Assembly (NCBI RefSeq): GCF_044466355.1
Contig: NZ_JBITMQ010000020.1
Location: 62,001 to 126,000, forward strand
Length of the DNA: 64,000 bases
Origin: Actinophytocola sp044466355
GTDB lineage: Bacteria > Actinomycetota > Actinomycetes > Mycobacteriales > Pseudonocardiaceae
Direction of reading: 5' to 3'
The translations under genes and the position numbers were made by a program. The notes under the pieces are model-generated. The model made no database searches and had not been told where the DNA came from. It was given only the letters and a program-made list of their open reading frames with translations. Shown piece by piece: positions 48,918 to 57,489 of this stretch; the first letter of the stretch is position 1, and each line of letters opens with the position of its first letter.

Positions 48918-50630
48918 TCAGTCGACGGCCGGGGCCAGCTCCGGGACCGGCTCGAACTCCTTCACCTTGTCCAGCGACGGGCCCATGGCGGCGTTGGCCT
49001 CGCGTTCCACCATGACCTCGACCAGGACCGGCAGCGACAGCCGGGCCGACTCCTCGTCCGCCCACTCCAGCGCACCGCTGATGTCACCCGGCCGCTCGAC
49101 CCGCACCGCCGGGCACCCGAAGGCCTCCATGAGCTTCACGTGGTCGATGCCGCCCTCGCCGTAGTGCAGGTCCACCGCGTAGTTCATCTCGTACGGCAGC
49201 TCCGCCTGGCGGATCAGGCCCAGGTACTCGTTGTTGACCATCACGATCACGAACGGGATCCGGTACTGCGCCGCGACCGCGATCTCCTCCATCAGGAACT
49301 GGAAGGAGTAGTCACCGGCCACCGCCACCACGCGCCGGTCCGGGAACGCGCACTTGACGCCCATCGCGGCGGGCACCTCCCAGCCCAGCGGCCCGGCCTG
49401 CCCGCACACGAGGTACCGGCGCGGCAGGAACGTGTGCTGGAACTGCCCGGACCAGATCTGGTACAGCCCGATCGCGGTGACGAACGTGGTGTCCTCGCCG
49501 TAGTGCTCGTTCAGCTCCCGGTACACGCGCGGCGGCTTGATCGGCACGTCGTCGAAGTCGTCACGCCGCAACAGGGTCGACCGCAGCGACGCCACCCGCG
49601 ACGGCCACACCTCGCCGTGCGTCACGCCGAGAGACCGCGCGCGCGACGTCAGCGCGGACAGCGTCGGCTTGGCGTGGCCCACGACGCCGAGCGTCGGCTC
49701 GAACACCTTGCCGATCTGCGTCGGTTCGATGTCGACGTGGATGAACTTGCGGTCACCGCGGTAGGTGTCGAGCGTCCCGGTGTGCCGGTCGCCGAACCGC
49801 GCGCCGATCGCGAGCACCACGTCCGACTCCAGGAACGCCTGGTTGCCCCACCGCTGCTGCGTCTGGATGCCCGCCATGCCCGCGAACAGCTCGTGGTTCT
49901 CCGGGAACGCGCCCTTGCCCATCAACGTGACCTGCACCGGCACGTTGAGCGTCTCGGCCAGCTCGCGCAGCTCGTCGGCCGCGTCCGCGATGATCACGCC
50001 GCCACCGGCGAGGATCAGCGGCCGTTCCGCGTTCGCCAGCAGTTCCACGGCCGCCGCGACCCGTGCCGGGTGCGGCTCCGGGACGTCGATCGGCAGCGGT
50101 GCGTCGATCGCCGCGTCGTAGTCGCACAGTCCTCTTTGGACGTCGATGGGCAGGTCGATCAGCACCGGTCCCGGCCGGCCAGAGCGCGCGATCCGGAACG
50201 CCTCCCGGAACACCCACGGCGCCTGGCCCGGTTCCTTGAGCTGCACCGCCCACTTCGTGACCGGCTTGGCGATCTCGACGATGTCGACCGCCTGGAACGC
50301 CTCCTGGTGCAGCTTCGCGCGCTCCGCCTGCCCGGTGATGCAGATCATCGGGATGGAGTCGGCGAGCGCGGTGTACAGACCGGTGATCATGTTGGTGCCG
50401 GCAGGACCGGAGGTGCCGATGCACACTCCGACCTTGCCGGTGACTCGGGACCAGCCGTCCGCCGCGTGCGTGCCGCCTTCCTCGTGCCGCACGGTGATGT
50501 GCTTGATGCCGCTGTGCTGCAACGCGGCGTAGAGCGGCAGGATCGCGGCGCCCGGGATGCCGAACACGGTGTCGACACCCTCGGACTCCATGACCGCGAC
50601 GGCGGCCTCCATACAGGGCATGGTGGTCAC
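48918..50630 (-). CDS. gcl: Glyoxylate carboligase
   Basis: 570-residue ThDP-dependent enzyme joining two glyoxylate molecules to tartronate semialdehyde and CO2. It has the three-domain acetohydroxyacid-synthase-like build. The ThDP/Mg motif runs from GDYSFQF to VNNEYLG. The position that is Val51 in the E. coli enzyme, and Glu in most ThDP enzymes, is Glu50 here (TVRHEEGG). Identity rests on the linked hyi and tartronate-semialdehyde-reductase genes and overall pattern. The GTG start overlaps the preceding stop by four bases. Confidence 0.85.
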   Translation of the reverse strand: MTTMPCMEAAVAVMESEGVDTVFGIPGAAILPLYAALQHSGIKHITVRHEEGGTHAADGWSRVTGKVGVCIGTSGPAGTNMITGLYTALADSIPMICITGQAERAKLHQEAFQAVDIVEIAKPVTKWAVQLKEPGQAPWVFREAFRIARSGRPGPVLIDLPIDVQRGLCDYDAAIDAPLPIDVPEPHPARVAAAVELLANAERPLILAGGGVIIADAADELRELAETLNVPVQVTLMGKGAFPENHELFAGMAGIQTQQRWGNQAFLESDVVLAIGARFGDRHTGTLDTYRGDRKFIHVDIEPTQIGKVFEPTLGVVGHAKPTLSALTSRARSLGVTHGEVWPSRVASLRSTLLRRDDFDDVPIKPPRVYRELNEHYGEDTTFVTAIGLYQIWSGQFQHTFLPRRYLVCGQAGPLGWEVPAAMGVKCAFPDRRVVAVAGDYSFQFLMEEIAVAAQYRIPFVIVMVNNEYLGLIRQAELPYEMNYAVDLHYGEGGIDHVKLMEAFGCPAVRVERPGDISGALEWADEESARLSLPVLVEVMVEREANAAMGPSLDKVKEFEPVPELAPAVD

Positions 50631-51514
50631 GCTGCGTCTCCCTTGCCGGAGAGGGATTCCGCGACCTTCAGCAGTGCGGAATGGTCCAACTGTCCATACC
50701 CCTGCGCCCTGGCCGACGCGATCAGCGCCGCCACCAGGTTGCCGATCGGGAGCGCCACACCCGCGTCACGGGAGGCGTCCAGGATGATCCCCATGTCCTT
50801 GTGGTGCAGGTCGATCCGGAAGCCCGGCGCGAACTGGCGCTCCACCATGGACTTCCGCTTCAGTTCCAGGATCCGGCTGCCCGCGAGGCCACCGGCGAGC
50901 ACGTCGAGACCGACGCCAGCGTCGATGCCGGACGCCTCCAGCAGCACGATGGCCTCGGCCACCAGCGCGTACGTGCCGCCGACCACCAACTGGTTGGCGG
51001 CCTTGACGGTCTGGCCGGCACCGTGTGGTCCGACGTGGACGATCGTCTTGCCGAGCACGTCGAAGATCGGCTGTGCCGCCGCGAAGTCCTCGGCCGCACC
51101 GCCGACCATGATGGACAGCACGCCGTCGACCGCGCCCTTCTCACCACCGGACACCGGGGCGTCCAGCACGCGGACACCGCGTTCCGCCCCGACCTCCGCG
51201 AGCCTGCGCGCGGTCTCCGGGCGGATCGACGACATGTCGATGTAGAGCGTGCCCGGCTTGGCGCTGTCCAGCACGCCGCCCTCGCCGAGCGCCACCGCCT
51301 CCACCTGCGGGTGGTTCGGCAGCATCGTGATGACCACATCGGACTCGGCGGCGGCCTGCGCGGCACTCACCGTCTTGGTGCCGCCGTCGGCCGCCAGCCG
51401 TTCCAGGGCCGAGGGCACCACGTCGAACCCGATGACGTCGTGGCCCGCCCTGAGCAGGTTCGACGCCATCGGGCCGCCCATGATGCCGAGCCCGATGATC
51501 CCGACTTTTGTCAC
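50627..51514 (-). CDS. glxR: 2-hydroxy-3-oxopropionate (tartronate semialdehyde) reductase
   Basis: 295 residues of the beta-hydroxyacid dehydrogenase family. The NAD(P) motif GLGIMGGPMASNL is at 8-20, the substrate motif DAPVSGGEKGA near 118-128, and the catalytic Lys lies in GAGQTVKAANQL. It reduces tartronate semialdehyde, the Gcl product, to glycerate. It overlaps hyi upstream and gcl downstream by four bases each, so the three are translated as a unit. Confidence 0.9.
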   Translation of the reverse strand: MTKVGIIGLGIMGGPMASNLLRAGHDVIGFDVVPSALERLAADGGTKTVSAAQAAAESDVVITMLPNHPQVEAVALGEGGVLDSAKPGTLYIDMSSIRPETARRLAEVGAERGVRVLDAPVSGGEKGAVDGVLSIMVGGAAEDFAAAQPIFDVLGKTIVHVGPHGAGQTVKAANQLVVGGTYALVAEAIVLLEASGIDAGVGLDVLAGGLAGSRILELKRKSMVERQFAPGFRIDLHHKDMGIILDASRDAGVALPIGNLVAALIASARAQGYGQLDHSALLKVAESLSGKGDAA

Positions 51515-52284
51515 CGCATAGCCTCCAACCAGCCGAAACTCTCGTCACTGGGGCCCACCGGCTTGTATTCGCACCCGACGGGCCCCTGGTAGGGGCTCGC
51601 CGCCAGCTGCCGCAGGATCGCCGGGTAGTCCAGCTCTCCCGTCCCCGGTTGGCCGCGGCCGGGCACGTCCGCGATCTGCACGTGCCCGAACCGGTCCGCG
51701 TGGTTCTCGATCAGCGCGGGGATGTCCTCACCCATCCGCGCCAGGTGGTAGAAGTCCGCGAGGAACGCGGTGCCCGGCACCTGGTCGATCACCTGCAGTG
51801 CCGCGGTGGTCGAGGTGAGCGGGTACCGGGTGTTCTCGAACGAGTTGAGCGCCTCCACGACGACCGTGGCCCCGATGCGGGACGCCGACTTCGCCGCCAG
51901 GGCGAGGTTTTCCAGCGCCAGCTCCACGTCGGAGTCGTCGGTCGTGTTGCCGTACAGGGCGTTCAGGGTCTGGCAGCCGAGCCGCTCCGCGAACCCGACG
52001 GTTACGTCGATGTTGTCGCGGAACCGCCCGCTGGTGGCCTTCGACGACAGCAGACCGCGGTCGCCCGAGGGCATGTGCCCGGCGTCGAAGTTGAGCCCCA
52101 CCAGCGAAACACCGGCGTCGCGGATGGCGCGTTCGAGCGCGTCCAGTTCGGCGTCGGCCGGTACCGGACCGTCGAACGGCCACCACATCTCGACCGCGTC
52201 GAACCCCGCGCGAGCGGCAGCGGCGGGGCGCTCCAGCATGGGCAGCTCGGTGAACAGGATGGACAGGTTGACGTCGAAACGCAT
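51511..52284 (-). CDS. hyi: Hydroxypyruvate isomerase
   Basis: 257-residue TIM-barrel enzyme of the xylose-isomerase-like family, interconverting hydroxypyruvate and tartronate semialdehyde. Marks: MRFDVNLSILFTELP, GFDAVEMWWPFD, VVEALNSFENTRYPLTS, FLADFYHLARMGED and HVQIADVPGRGQPGTGELDY, read in parts, with metal-binding Glu, Asp and His residues. I use ATG 52284; the TTG three codons earlier is weaker. It begins 13 bases after sucD, pointing to one transcript from sucC to gcl. Confidence 0.9.
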   Translation of the reverse strand: MRFDVNLSILFTELPMLERPAAAARAGFDAVEMWWPFDGPVPADAELDALERAIRDAGVSLVGLNFDAGHMPSGDRGLLSSKATSGRFRDNIDVTVGFAERLGCQTLNALYGNTTDDSDVELALENLALAAKSASRIGATVVVEALNSFENTRYPLTSTTAALQVIDQVPGTAFLADFYHLARMGEDIPALIENHADRFGHVQIADVPGRGQPGTGELDYPAILRQLAASPYQGPVGCEYKPVGPSDESFGWLEAMR

Positions 52285-52297
52285 GCGGAACAACTCC

Positions 52298-53191
52298 CTA
52301 GGCGACGGTCTGGACCAGGCTCGCCCTGGCCAGCTCTGCGGTCTCCGACGGAGTCTTGCCCACCTTCACGCCCGCTGCTTCGAGGGCTTCCTTCTTCGCC
52401 GCGGCCGTGCCCGACGAACCGGACACGATCGCGCCCGCGTGCCCCATGGTCTTGCCCTCCGGCGCGGTGAACCCGGCGACGTAGCCGACGACCGGCTTGG
52501 TCACGTTGTCGGCGATGAACGCGGCCGCGCGTTCTTCGGCGTCGCCGCCGATCTCGCCGATCATCACGATCAGCTCGGTCTCGGGGTCCGCCTCGAACGC
52601 GGCGAGCGCGTCGATGTGCGTGGTGCCGATGATCGGGTCACCACCGATGCCCACGGCGGTCGAGAACCCGATGTCGCGCAGCTCGTACATCAGCTGGTAG
52701 GTCAGGGTGCCCGACTTGGACACGAGCCCGATCCGGCCGGACGTGGTGATGTCGGCGGGGATGATGCCCGCGTTCGACTTGCCGGGACTGATCACGCCGG
52801 GACAGTTCGGCCCGATGATGCGCGTGCGGTTCCCGGTCGCGCAGGCGTGCGCCCAGAACGCGGCCGTGTCGTGCACCGGGATGCCCTCGGTGATCACGAC
52901 GGCGAGCCCGATGCCGGCGTCGACCGCCTCGTTCACCGCGCCCTTGGCGAACTTCGGCGGCACGAACACGACCGTCGTGTCGGCGCCGGTCTCGCTCATC
53001 GCCTCGGCGACGGAGTTGAACACGGGGAGGTTCTTGTCGCCGATCTCGGCCTTCTGCCCGCCCTTGCCGGGTGTCACGCCGCCGACCACGTTCGTGCCCG
53101 CGGCGAGCATGCGCGCGGTGTGCTTGCGGCCCTCGGCCCCGGTCATGCCCTGGACGATGACCTTGCTGTCCTCGTTGAGGAAGATCGCCAT
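52298..53191 (-). CDS. sucD: Succinyl-CoA synthetase alpha subunit
   Basis: 297 residues. CoA-binding Rossmann domain at the N-terminus (VQGMTGAEGRKHTARML), GPNCPGVISPGKSNAGI, and the phosphorylated His in GKTMGHAGAIVSG. With SucC it forms the enzyme converting succinyl-CoA, ADP and phosphate to succinate, ATP and CoA. It follows sucC by two bases. Its close coupling to hyi-glxR-gcl is unusual and hints at a second, pathway-specific copy, though the sequence looks like normal SucD. Confidence 0.92.
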   Translation of the reverse strand: MAIFLNEDSKVIVQGMTGAEGRKHTARMLAAGTNVVGGVTPGKGGQKAEIGDKNLPVFNSVAEAMSETGADTTVVFVPPKFAKGAVNEAVDAGIGLAVVITEGIPVHDTAAFWAHACATGNRTRIIGPNCPGVISPGKSNAGIIPADITTSGRIGLVSKSGTLTYQLMYELRDIGFSTAVGIGGDPIIGTTHIDALAAFEADPETELIVMIGEIGGDAEERAAAFIADNVTKPVVGYVAGFTAPEGKTMGHAGAIVSGSSGTAAAKKEALEAAGVKVGKTPSETAELARASLVQTVA

Positions 53192-53193
53192 AG

Positions 53194-54357
53194 CTACGCC
53201 CCCTGTGCGGCGAGTTCGGCGGCGCTGCGGGCCGCGCTGTCCATGGTGTCGAGGCGGGTCAGGCCGGGCAGGGCGGCGGCGTCGAGGATCTCGCGGCCCT
53301 GCGCGGCGTTGTTGCCGTCGAGCCGGACCACGACCGGCTTGGTCACGTTGCCGAGCAGCCCGAACGCCTGCACGATCCCGTTCGCGACCGCGTCGCAGGC
53401 GGTGATGCCGCCGAACACGTTGACGAACACCGACTTCACGTCCGGATCGGACAGGATGATCTCCAGCCCGTCGGCCATCACCTGTGCCGACGCACCACCG
53501 CCGATGTCGAGGAAGTTCGCGGGCTTCACGCCGCCGAACTCCTCGCCCGCGTACGCCACCACGTCCAATGTGGACATCACGAGGCCCGCGCCGTTGCCGA
53601 TGATCCCGACCTCGCCGTCGAGCTTGACGTAGTTGAGGTCCTTGGCCTTCGCGGCCGCCTCCAGGGGGTCCTCCGCCTCGGCGTCGACCAGCTCGGCGTG
53701 CCCCGGGTGCCGGAAGGACGCGTTCTCGTCGAGCGTGACCTTGCCGTCCAGCGCGACGATCTGCCCGGCACCGTCGCGGACGAGCGGGTTGACCTCCACG
53801 AGCGTCGCGTCCTCGGCGACGAAGGTTTCCCACAGCTTGACGATCACCTCGGCGGCCGCCTCCTGGACGTCCGCCGGGAAGATCGCGGCGATCTCGCGTG
53901 CCTTGGCCAGGTCGACGCCATCGTTCGCGTCGATCGGGATCTTCGCGAGCGCCTCGGGGCGCTCCACGGCGAGCTGCTCGATCTCCATGCCGCCCTCGGC
54001 CGACGCCATCGCGAGGAACGTCCGGTTCGCGCGGTCGAGCAGGAACGAGAAGTAGTACTCCTCGGCGATCTCGGACGCGGGCGTGACGAGCACCCGCCGG
54101 ACCGTGTGCCCCTTGATGTCGAGACCGAGGATGCTCTCGGCCTTCGCGAGGGCGTCACCGGCGTCGGTGGCGAGCTTGACGCCGCCCGCCTTGCCGCGGC
54201 CCCCCGTCTTCACCTGTGCCTTGATGACGACCGGCACCCCGAACTCGGCGGCGGCGCTCGACGCGGCACCCGCGTCGGTGACCACCCGCTGGCCTGGACC
54301 CACCGGCACGCCGTGCGCCGCGAAGAGGTCTTTCGCTTGGTACTCGTACAGGTCCAC
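53194..54357 (-). CDS. sucC: Succinyl-CoA synthetase beta subunit
   Basis: 387 residues. ATP-grasp fold from the N-terminus (VDLYEYQAKDLFAAHGVPV), nucleotide-binding VKTGGRGKAGGVKL, and C-terminal LDIGGGASAQVM and VFVNVFGGITACD. Start GTG 54357 has AAAGG upstream; the longer frame to 54837 overlaps the divergent transporter and is false. A GntR-type motif at 54409 lies between this gene and the transporter gene, so the operon may be under the same control. Confidence 0.92.
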   Translation of the reverse strand: MDLYEYQAKDLFAAHGVPVGPGQRVVTDAGAASSAAAEFGVPVVIKAQVKTGGRGKAGGVKLATDAGDALAKAESILGLDIKGHTVRRVLVTPASEIAEEYYFSFLLDRANRTFLAMASAEGGMEIEQLAVERPEALAKIPIDANDGVDLAKAREIAAIFPADVQEAAAEVIVKLWETFVAEDATLVEVNPLVRDGAGQIVALDGKVTLDENASFRHPGHAELVDAEAEDPLEAAAKAKDLNYVKLDGEVGIIGNGAGLVMSTLDVVAYAGEEFGGVKPANFLDIGGGASAQVMADGLEIILSDPDVKSVFVNVFGGITACDAVANGIVQAFGLLGNVTKPVVVRLDGNNAAQGREILDAAALPGLTRLDTMDSAARSAAELAAQGA

Positions 54358-54408
54358 GCGCCTACCTTTCGATTTTCGGGCTGTGACCGGCACCACCATG
54401 TGTTGTAG

Positions 54409-54421
54409 ACTGTATGCAGTA
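54409..54421. promoter_or_regulatory. Predicted GntR (FCD) operator between sucC and the transporter gene
   Basis: ACTGTATGCAGTA at 54409-54421 is near-palindromic and differs at one base from ACTGTATGCTGTA at 58690-58702, upstream of the GntR regulator gene. The core TGTATGCA fits the TGTATACA-like sites of FCD-type GntR proteins. It is 31 bases from the transporter start and 52 bases from the sucC start. Confidence 0.55.
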
Positions 54422-54451
54422 TGGAACCCGTTGTCCAGGGAGGGGTCCGTG

Positions 54452-55762
54452 ATGAGCACCTCTGTTGACTTTTTGGGCCGTCGTTTCCAGGTCGGCCCGG
54501 AACCGGACGAGCTGGTCGGTCGTGACCGCGCCTGGATGCTCAGGGCGTCGTGGGCGGCGATGGCCGCGATCGGCGTCCTGCAGTACGGGTTCGGCTCGCT
54601 CGTGCCGTCGCTCGTCGACCGCGGCTGGTCGGCGCTCGACGTGTTCTGGCTGCTCGCACTGTGGACGGTCTTCCAGGCCGGCGCCGGATTCCCCGTCGCG
54701 TTCCTGCGGGAACGCGGCCGGATCGGACCACGCACCGCGATGGTCGCCGGGGCCGTGCTGCTCCCCCTCGGCCCGCTCTCGCTCGCGTTCGGGGACCGGT
54801 TCGCCGCCGTCGTCGGGTACTCCGTGCTGAGCGGCACGGGCGCCGGCCTGGTCTACGCGACCTGCTCGGCGACGGTCGCCAAGTGGTACCCGGAACGGGC
54901 AGCGGCGAAGGTCAGCCTCGCGACGGGCGCCTTCGCGTACGGCTCCGTGCCGTTCGCGGTGGCGTTCCTGTTCGCCCCGCTGGGCTCGGCACTGCCCGTG
55001 ACCGCGGCGGTGATCTTCCTCGTGGTCCTGGCGGCGGGCGCCGTGCTGGTCGACCCACCCGCGAACTGGTGGCCGCCGACCGTCGACCCGAGGTCGTGGG
55101 TGCTGGAACAGCGCGCGTCGGCCGTGCGGCAGTACTCGCCACGCGAGGCCATGCGGACCGGGGTGGCGCCGCTGATGTACCTGATCCTGTTCATCGCCAG
55201 CGCGGTGTCGCTGTTCGACGTGACGTTCCTGGCCACGCTCGGCGGCACGATCGACGTCCCGCTCGCGGTCGTGGCGGTGGGCACCGGCGTCCTGCTGGGC
55301 GCGAACGGCGCGGGCCGGGCCGTGGCGATCCGCGTGTCGGACCGCATCGGCCGAACCCGCACGCTCGGCTGGGTGCTGGCGGTGCTCGGCCTGGGGCAGT
55401 TGTTCCTGGCGTCGGCGGCCAGCACGGGAGCGGCGCCGATGCTCGTGTTCGCGTGCGTGCTGGCCGGCGTCGGCGGCGGCGCGTTCTACCCGCTGTTCGC
55501 GTCGCTGGTCAGGGAGTTCTTCGGCGACCAGAGCGCGGGCGCGCGCCGCACCCACGCGGCCGTCTACAGCGCGAAGGCGTTCGGCGGCGTGCTGGGCGTA
55601 GGCGCGGGCGCGGCGGTCGTGCCGTCGTGGGGGTACACGCCGGTGCTGCTGCTGGCGTGCGCGCTGGCGGCCGGGTCGGCGGTGCTGTGCGTGAAGCTGC
55701 GCCAGCCGGGCCGCTTCCTGCCGGGTCTGCCGCCGCAGCGGGTGGCGACCTCGGAGTCCTGA
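54452..55762 (+). CDS. OFA-family (oxalate/formate antiporter-like) MFS transporter
   Basis: 436 residues, 12 helices. The stretch GTGAGLVYATCSATVAKWYPER and the loop DPPANWWPPTVDPR are typical of actinobacterial OFA-family carriers. Known members exchange oxalate for formate or carry other small carboxylates; with the divergent glyoxylate-assimilation genes, uptake of oxalate, glyoxylate or a related acid is a reasonable inference. ATG 54452 is preceded by GGGAGGGG; an in-frame GTG lies one codon earlier. Confidence 0.8.
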   Translation: MSTSVDFLGRRFQVGPEPDELVGRDRAWMLRASWAAMAAIGVLQYGFGSLVPSLVDRGWSALDVFWLLALWTVFQAGAGFPVAFLRERGRIGPRTAMVAGAVLLPLGPLSLAFGDRFAAVVGYSVLSGTGAGLVYATCSATVAKWYPERAAAKVSLATGAFAYGSVPFAVAFLFAPLGSALPVTAAVIFLVVLAAGAVLVDPPANWWPPTVDPRSWVLEQRASAVRQYSPREAMRTGVAPLMYLILFIASAVSLFDVTFLATLGGTIDVPLAVVAVGTGVLLGANGAGRAVAIRVSDRIGRTRTLGWVLAVLGLGQLFLASAASTGAAPMLVFACVLAGVGGGAFYPLFASLVREFFGDQSAGARRTHAAVYSAKAFGGVLGVGAGAAVVPSWGYTPVLLLACALAAGSAVLCVKLRQPGRFLPGLPPQRVATSES

Positions 55763-56100
55763 CTCAGCGACGGCCGCCGAAACGCCAGTGGTGCACCTCG
55801 ACGTCGGCGCCGGGGAACTCCCACATGGCGCGGCGCAGCCCGTTGCGTCACCGGCGGAGCGGCACGTCCCCGGTACGCCCCGGCCTGGTAGCCGGGCTCG
55901 TCGAACGCGAACGCACGTGCGGCGGCGGGAGCGTGTGCCCCGCGTGGTGCGCGGTCACCCAGCGGCGGTCGACGGCGGTGATCTCGTCGTCGACCCACGC
56001 GAACGGTCGGCCCGAGGCACGTCGGACATTCCGGTCGTGGCCCACACGAGGTCGCAGCCGAGCGCCCTGAGGCGTGGCCCGTGAGGAACAGCAGTGTCAT
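55763..56100 (-). pseudogene. Decayed HAD-like gene remnant
   Basis: Pieces of protein-like sequence appear on the minus strand in different frames: LGCDLVWATTGMSDVPRA, then GRPFAWVDDEITAVDRRWV followed by TAHHAG, then FDEPGYQAGAYRG, and a tail MWEFPGADVEVHHWRFGGRR before a stop. The first two match the order of a HAD-like actinobacterial protein (DLVWATTW, then RPFAWVDDEI and AHHPG) with the catalytic N-terminus missing. Frameshifts and deletions separate them. No intact gene is possible. Confidence 0.5.
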
Positions 56101-56972
56101 CGGTGCTCCACGCAGCACGCGACGAAGTCCCGGACCGCGGGGTTGTCGTCGTCCGCGGGTGACCAGGCGACGCCGACCTGGGTCGGGCTGATCCCGGTGA
56201 CCGGCCGGTAGGTGACGCCGGGCCGCGCGTAGTAGCGGGCGGCGGACTCGGGTGCCAGGGCGACGCCGTAGCCGTTGGCGATGGCGCTCAGCCAGTCGTC
56301 CGGGTGCTCGGTCACGGCACCGATCCGCGGCTCGCCGGGCCGCTGGTCGGTGGCGAGCCAGTAGTCGCGCCAAGGCCCGGTCTCGACCGGCGCGGAGACG
56401 AACGGCTCGTCCCACAGCTCGTCGAAGGCGATCACGTCGCGTGTGGACAGCCGATGGCCGCTCGGGAGCGCGACGCAACGGGGTTCGGCCAACAGGACCT
56501 CGACGCGCCACGCCTCCTGGCCGGGGAACGGGAGACGAACCAGCGCCGCGTCGACGTCGCCGTCCGCGAGGCCCGCGGTCGGGTCGGCCCAGGAAGCCTG
56601 CCGCATGTCCACCCGCCAGCCCGGCCGCCGCTCCCCGAAGGCGCTGATGATCGCCGGTGTCGCCTCGTTCGCCGCACTGGCGAGGAACCCGACGCGCAGC
56701 ACCTGGCTCGCGGCGCGCCTCGTCTCGCGCAGGACGCGGTCCCACTCGCCGAGCAGCGGCGGGACCCGGGCGGCGAGCGCCCTGCCCGCTTCGGTCAGGG
56801 CCATGCCCGCGCGCGACCGGTCGAAGAGCCGGACCCCGAGGCGGTCCTCCAGCTGCCTGACCTGCTTGGTCAGCGCGGGCTGCGACACGAACAACCGCTC
56901 GGCGGCGCGGGTGAGGTTCCCCTCCTCGGCGACGGCGGCGAAGTACCGCAGCAGACGCGTGTCGACATCCAT
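56097..56972 (-). CDS. LysR-family transcriptional regulator
   Basis: 291 residues. The winged helix is RLLRYFAAVAEEGNLTRAAERLFVSQPALTKQVRQLE, read in parts; the effector-binding domain starts near 90 (LRVGFLASAANEATPAI). It is divergent from the DoxX-like membrane gene, with 60 bases between starts, and probably controls it. The downstream (3') side is the HAD remnant. Confidence 0.88.
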   Translation of the reverse strand: MDVDTRLLRYFAAVAEEGNLTRAAERLFVSQPALTKQVRQLEDRLGVRLFDRSRAGMALTEAGRALAARVPPLLGEWDRVLRETRRAASQVLRVGFLASAANEATPAIISAFGERRPGWRVDMRQASWADPTAGLADGDVDAALVRLPFPGQEAWRVEVLLAEPRCVALPSGHRLSTRDVIAFDELWDEPFVSAPVETGPWRDYWLATDQRPGEPRIGAVTEHPDDWLSAIANGYGVALAPESAARYYARPGVTYRPVTGISPTQVGVAWSPADDDNPAVRDFVACCVEHR

Positions 56973-57032
56973 GCCGACAGGTTATAGACGCAGGTATTGG
57001 ACGTGCCCCGCCCCGCGTCGGAGGGTGGGGTC

Positions 57033-57374
57033 GTGTACGTCGTTCTGACACTGGTCACCGCCGCCGTGAACCTGTGGGCCGCGGTGGCCGACTTCCTGCA
57101 TGCCCGCTTCGTACTGAACAACGCCGCCCAGCTGGACCTACCGTCGGCCTGGGTCCCGGCCCTGGGGGCGTTGAAGGCCGCCGGGGCGGCCGGATTGCTG
57201 CTGGGGCTAGTCGGTGTCCCACTGATCGGCACGGCGGCCGCGGCCGGGCTGGTGCTGTTCTTCGTGGGCGCGGTCGGCATCCACGTGTGGAAACGGATCT
57301 TCCACAACATCGCCTACCCGGCGGTCTTCCTCGCGCTGGCGACCGGCGTGCTGGTCTGGCAACTCACCCCGTGA
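57033..57374 (+). CDS. DoxX-like membrane protein
   Basis: 113 residues with four helices (about 1-20, 45-66, 70-88, 94-111). The pattern NLWAAVADFLHARFVLNNAAQLDLP followed by WVPALGALKAAGAAGLLLGL, read in parts, matches the DoxX-like family of small membrane oxidoreductase-associated proteins. GTG 57033 has GGAGGG upstream. The divergent LysR gene probably regulates it. Function unknown. Confidence 0.75.
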   Translation: MYVVLTLVTAAVNLWAAVADFLHARFVLNNAAQLDLPSAWVPALGALKAAGAAGLLLGLVGVPLIGTAAAAGLVLFFVGAVGIHVWKRIFHNIAYPAVFLALATGVLVWQLTP

Positions 57375-57489
57375 CCCCGTAGCGGTACCGGCATTTCGCC
57401 CCGCAGTTCCGGTCGCGTTCTTGCCGCGGGAACAAACCCCCTGCGACGATGGAATGTCCCAGTGCGGACGGGACCCGTCGGAGGTGGCG

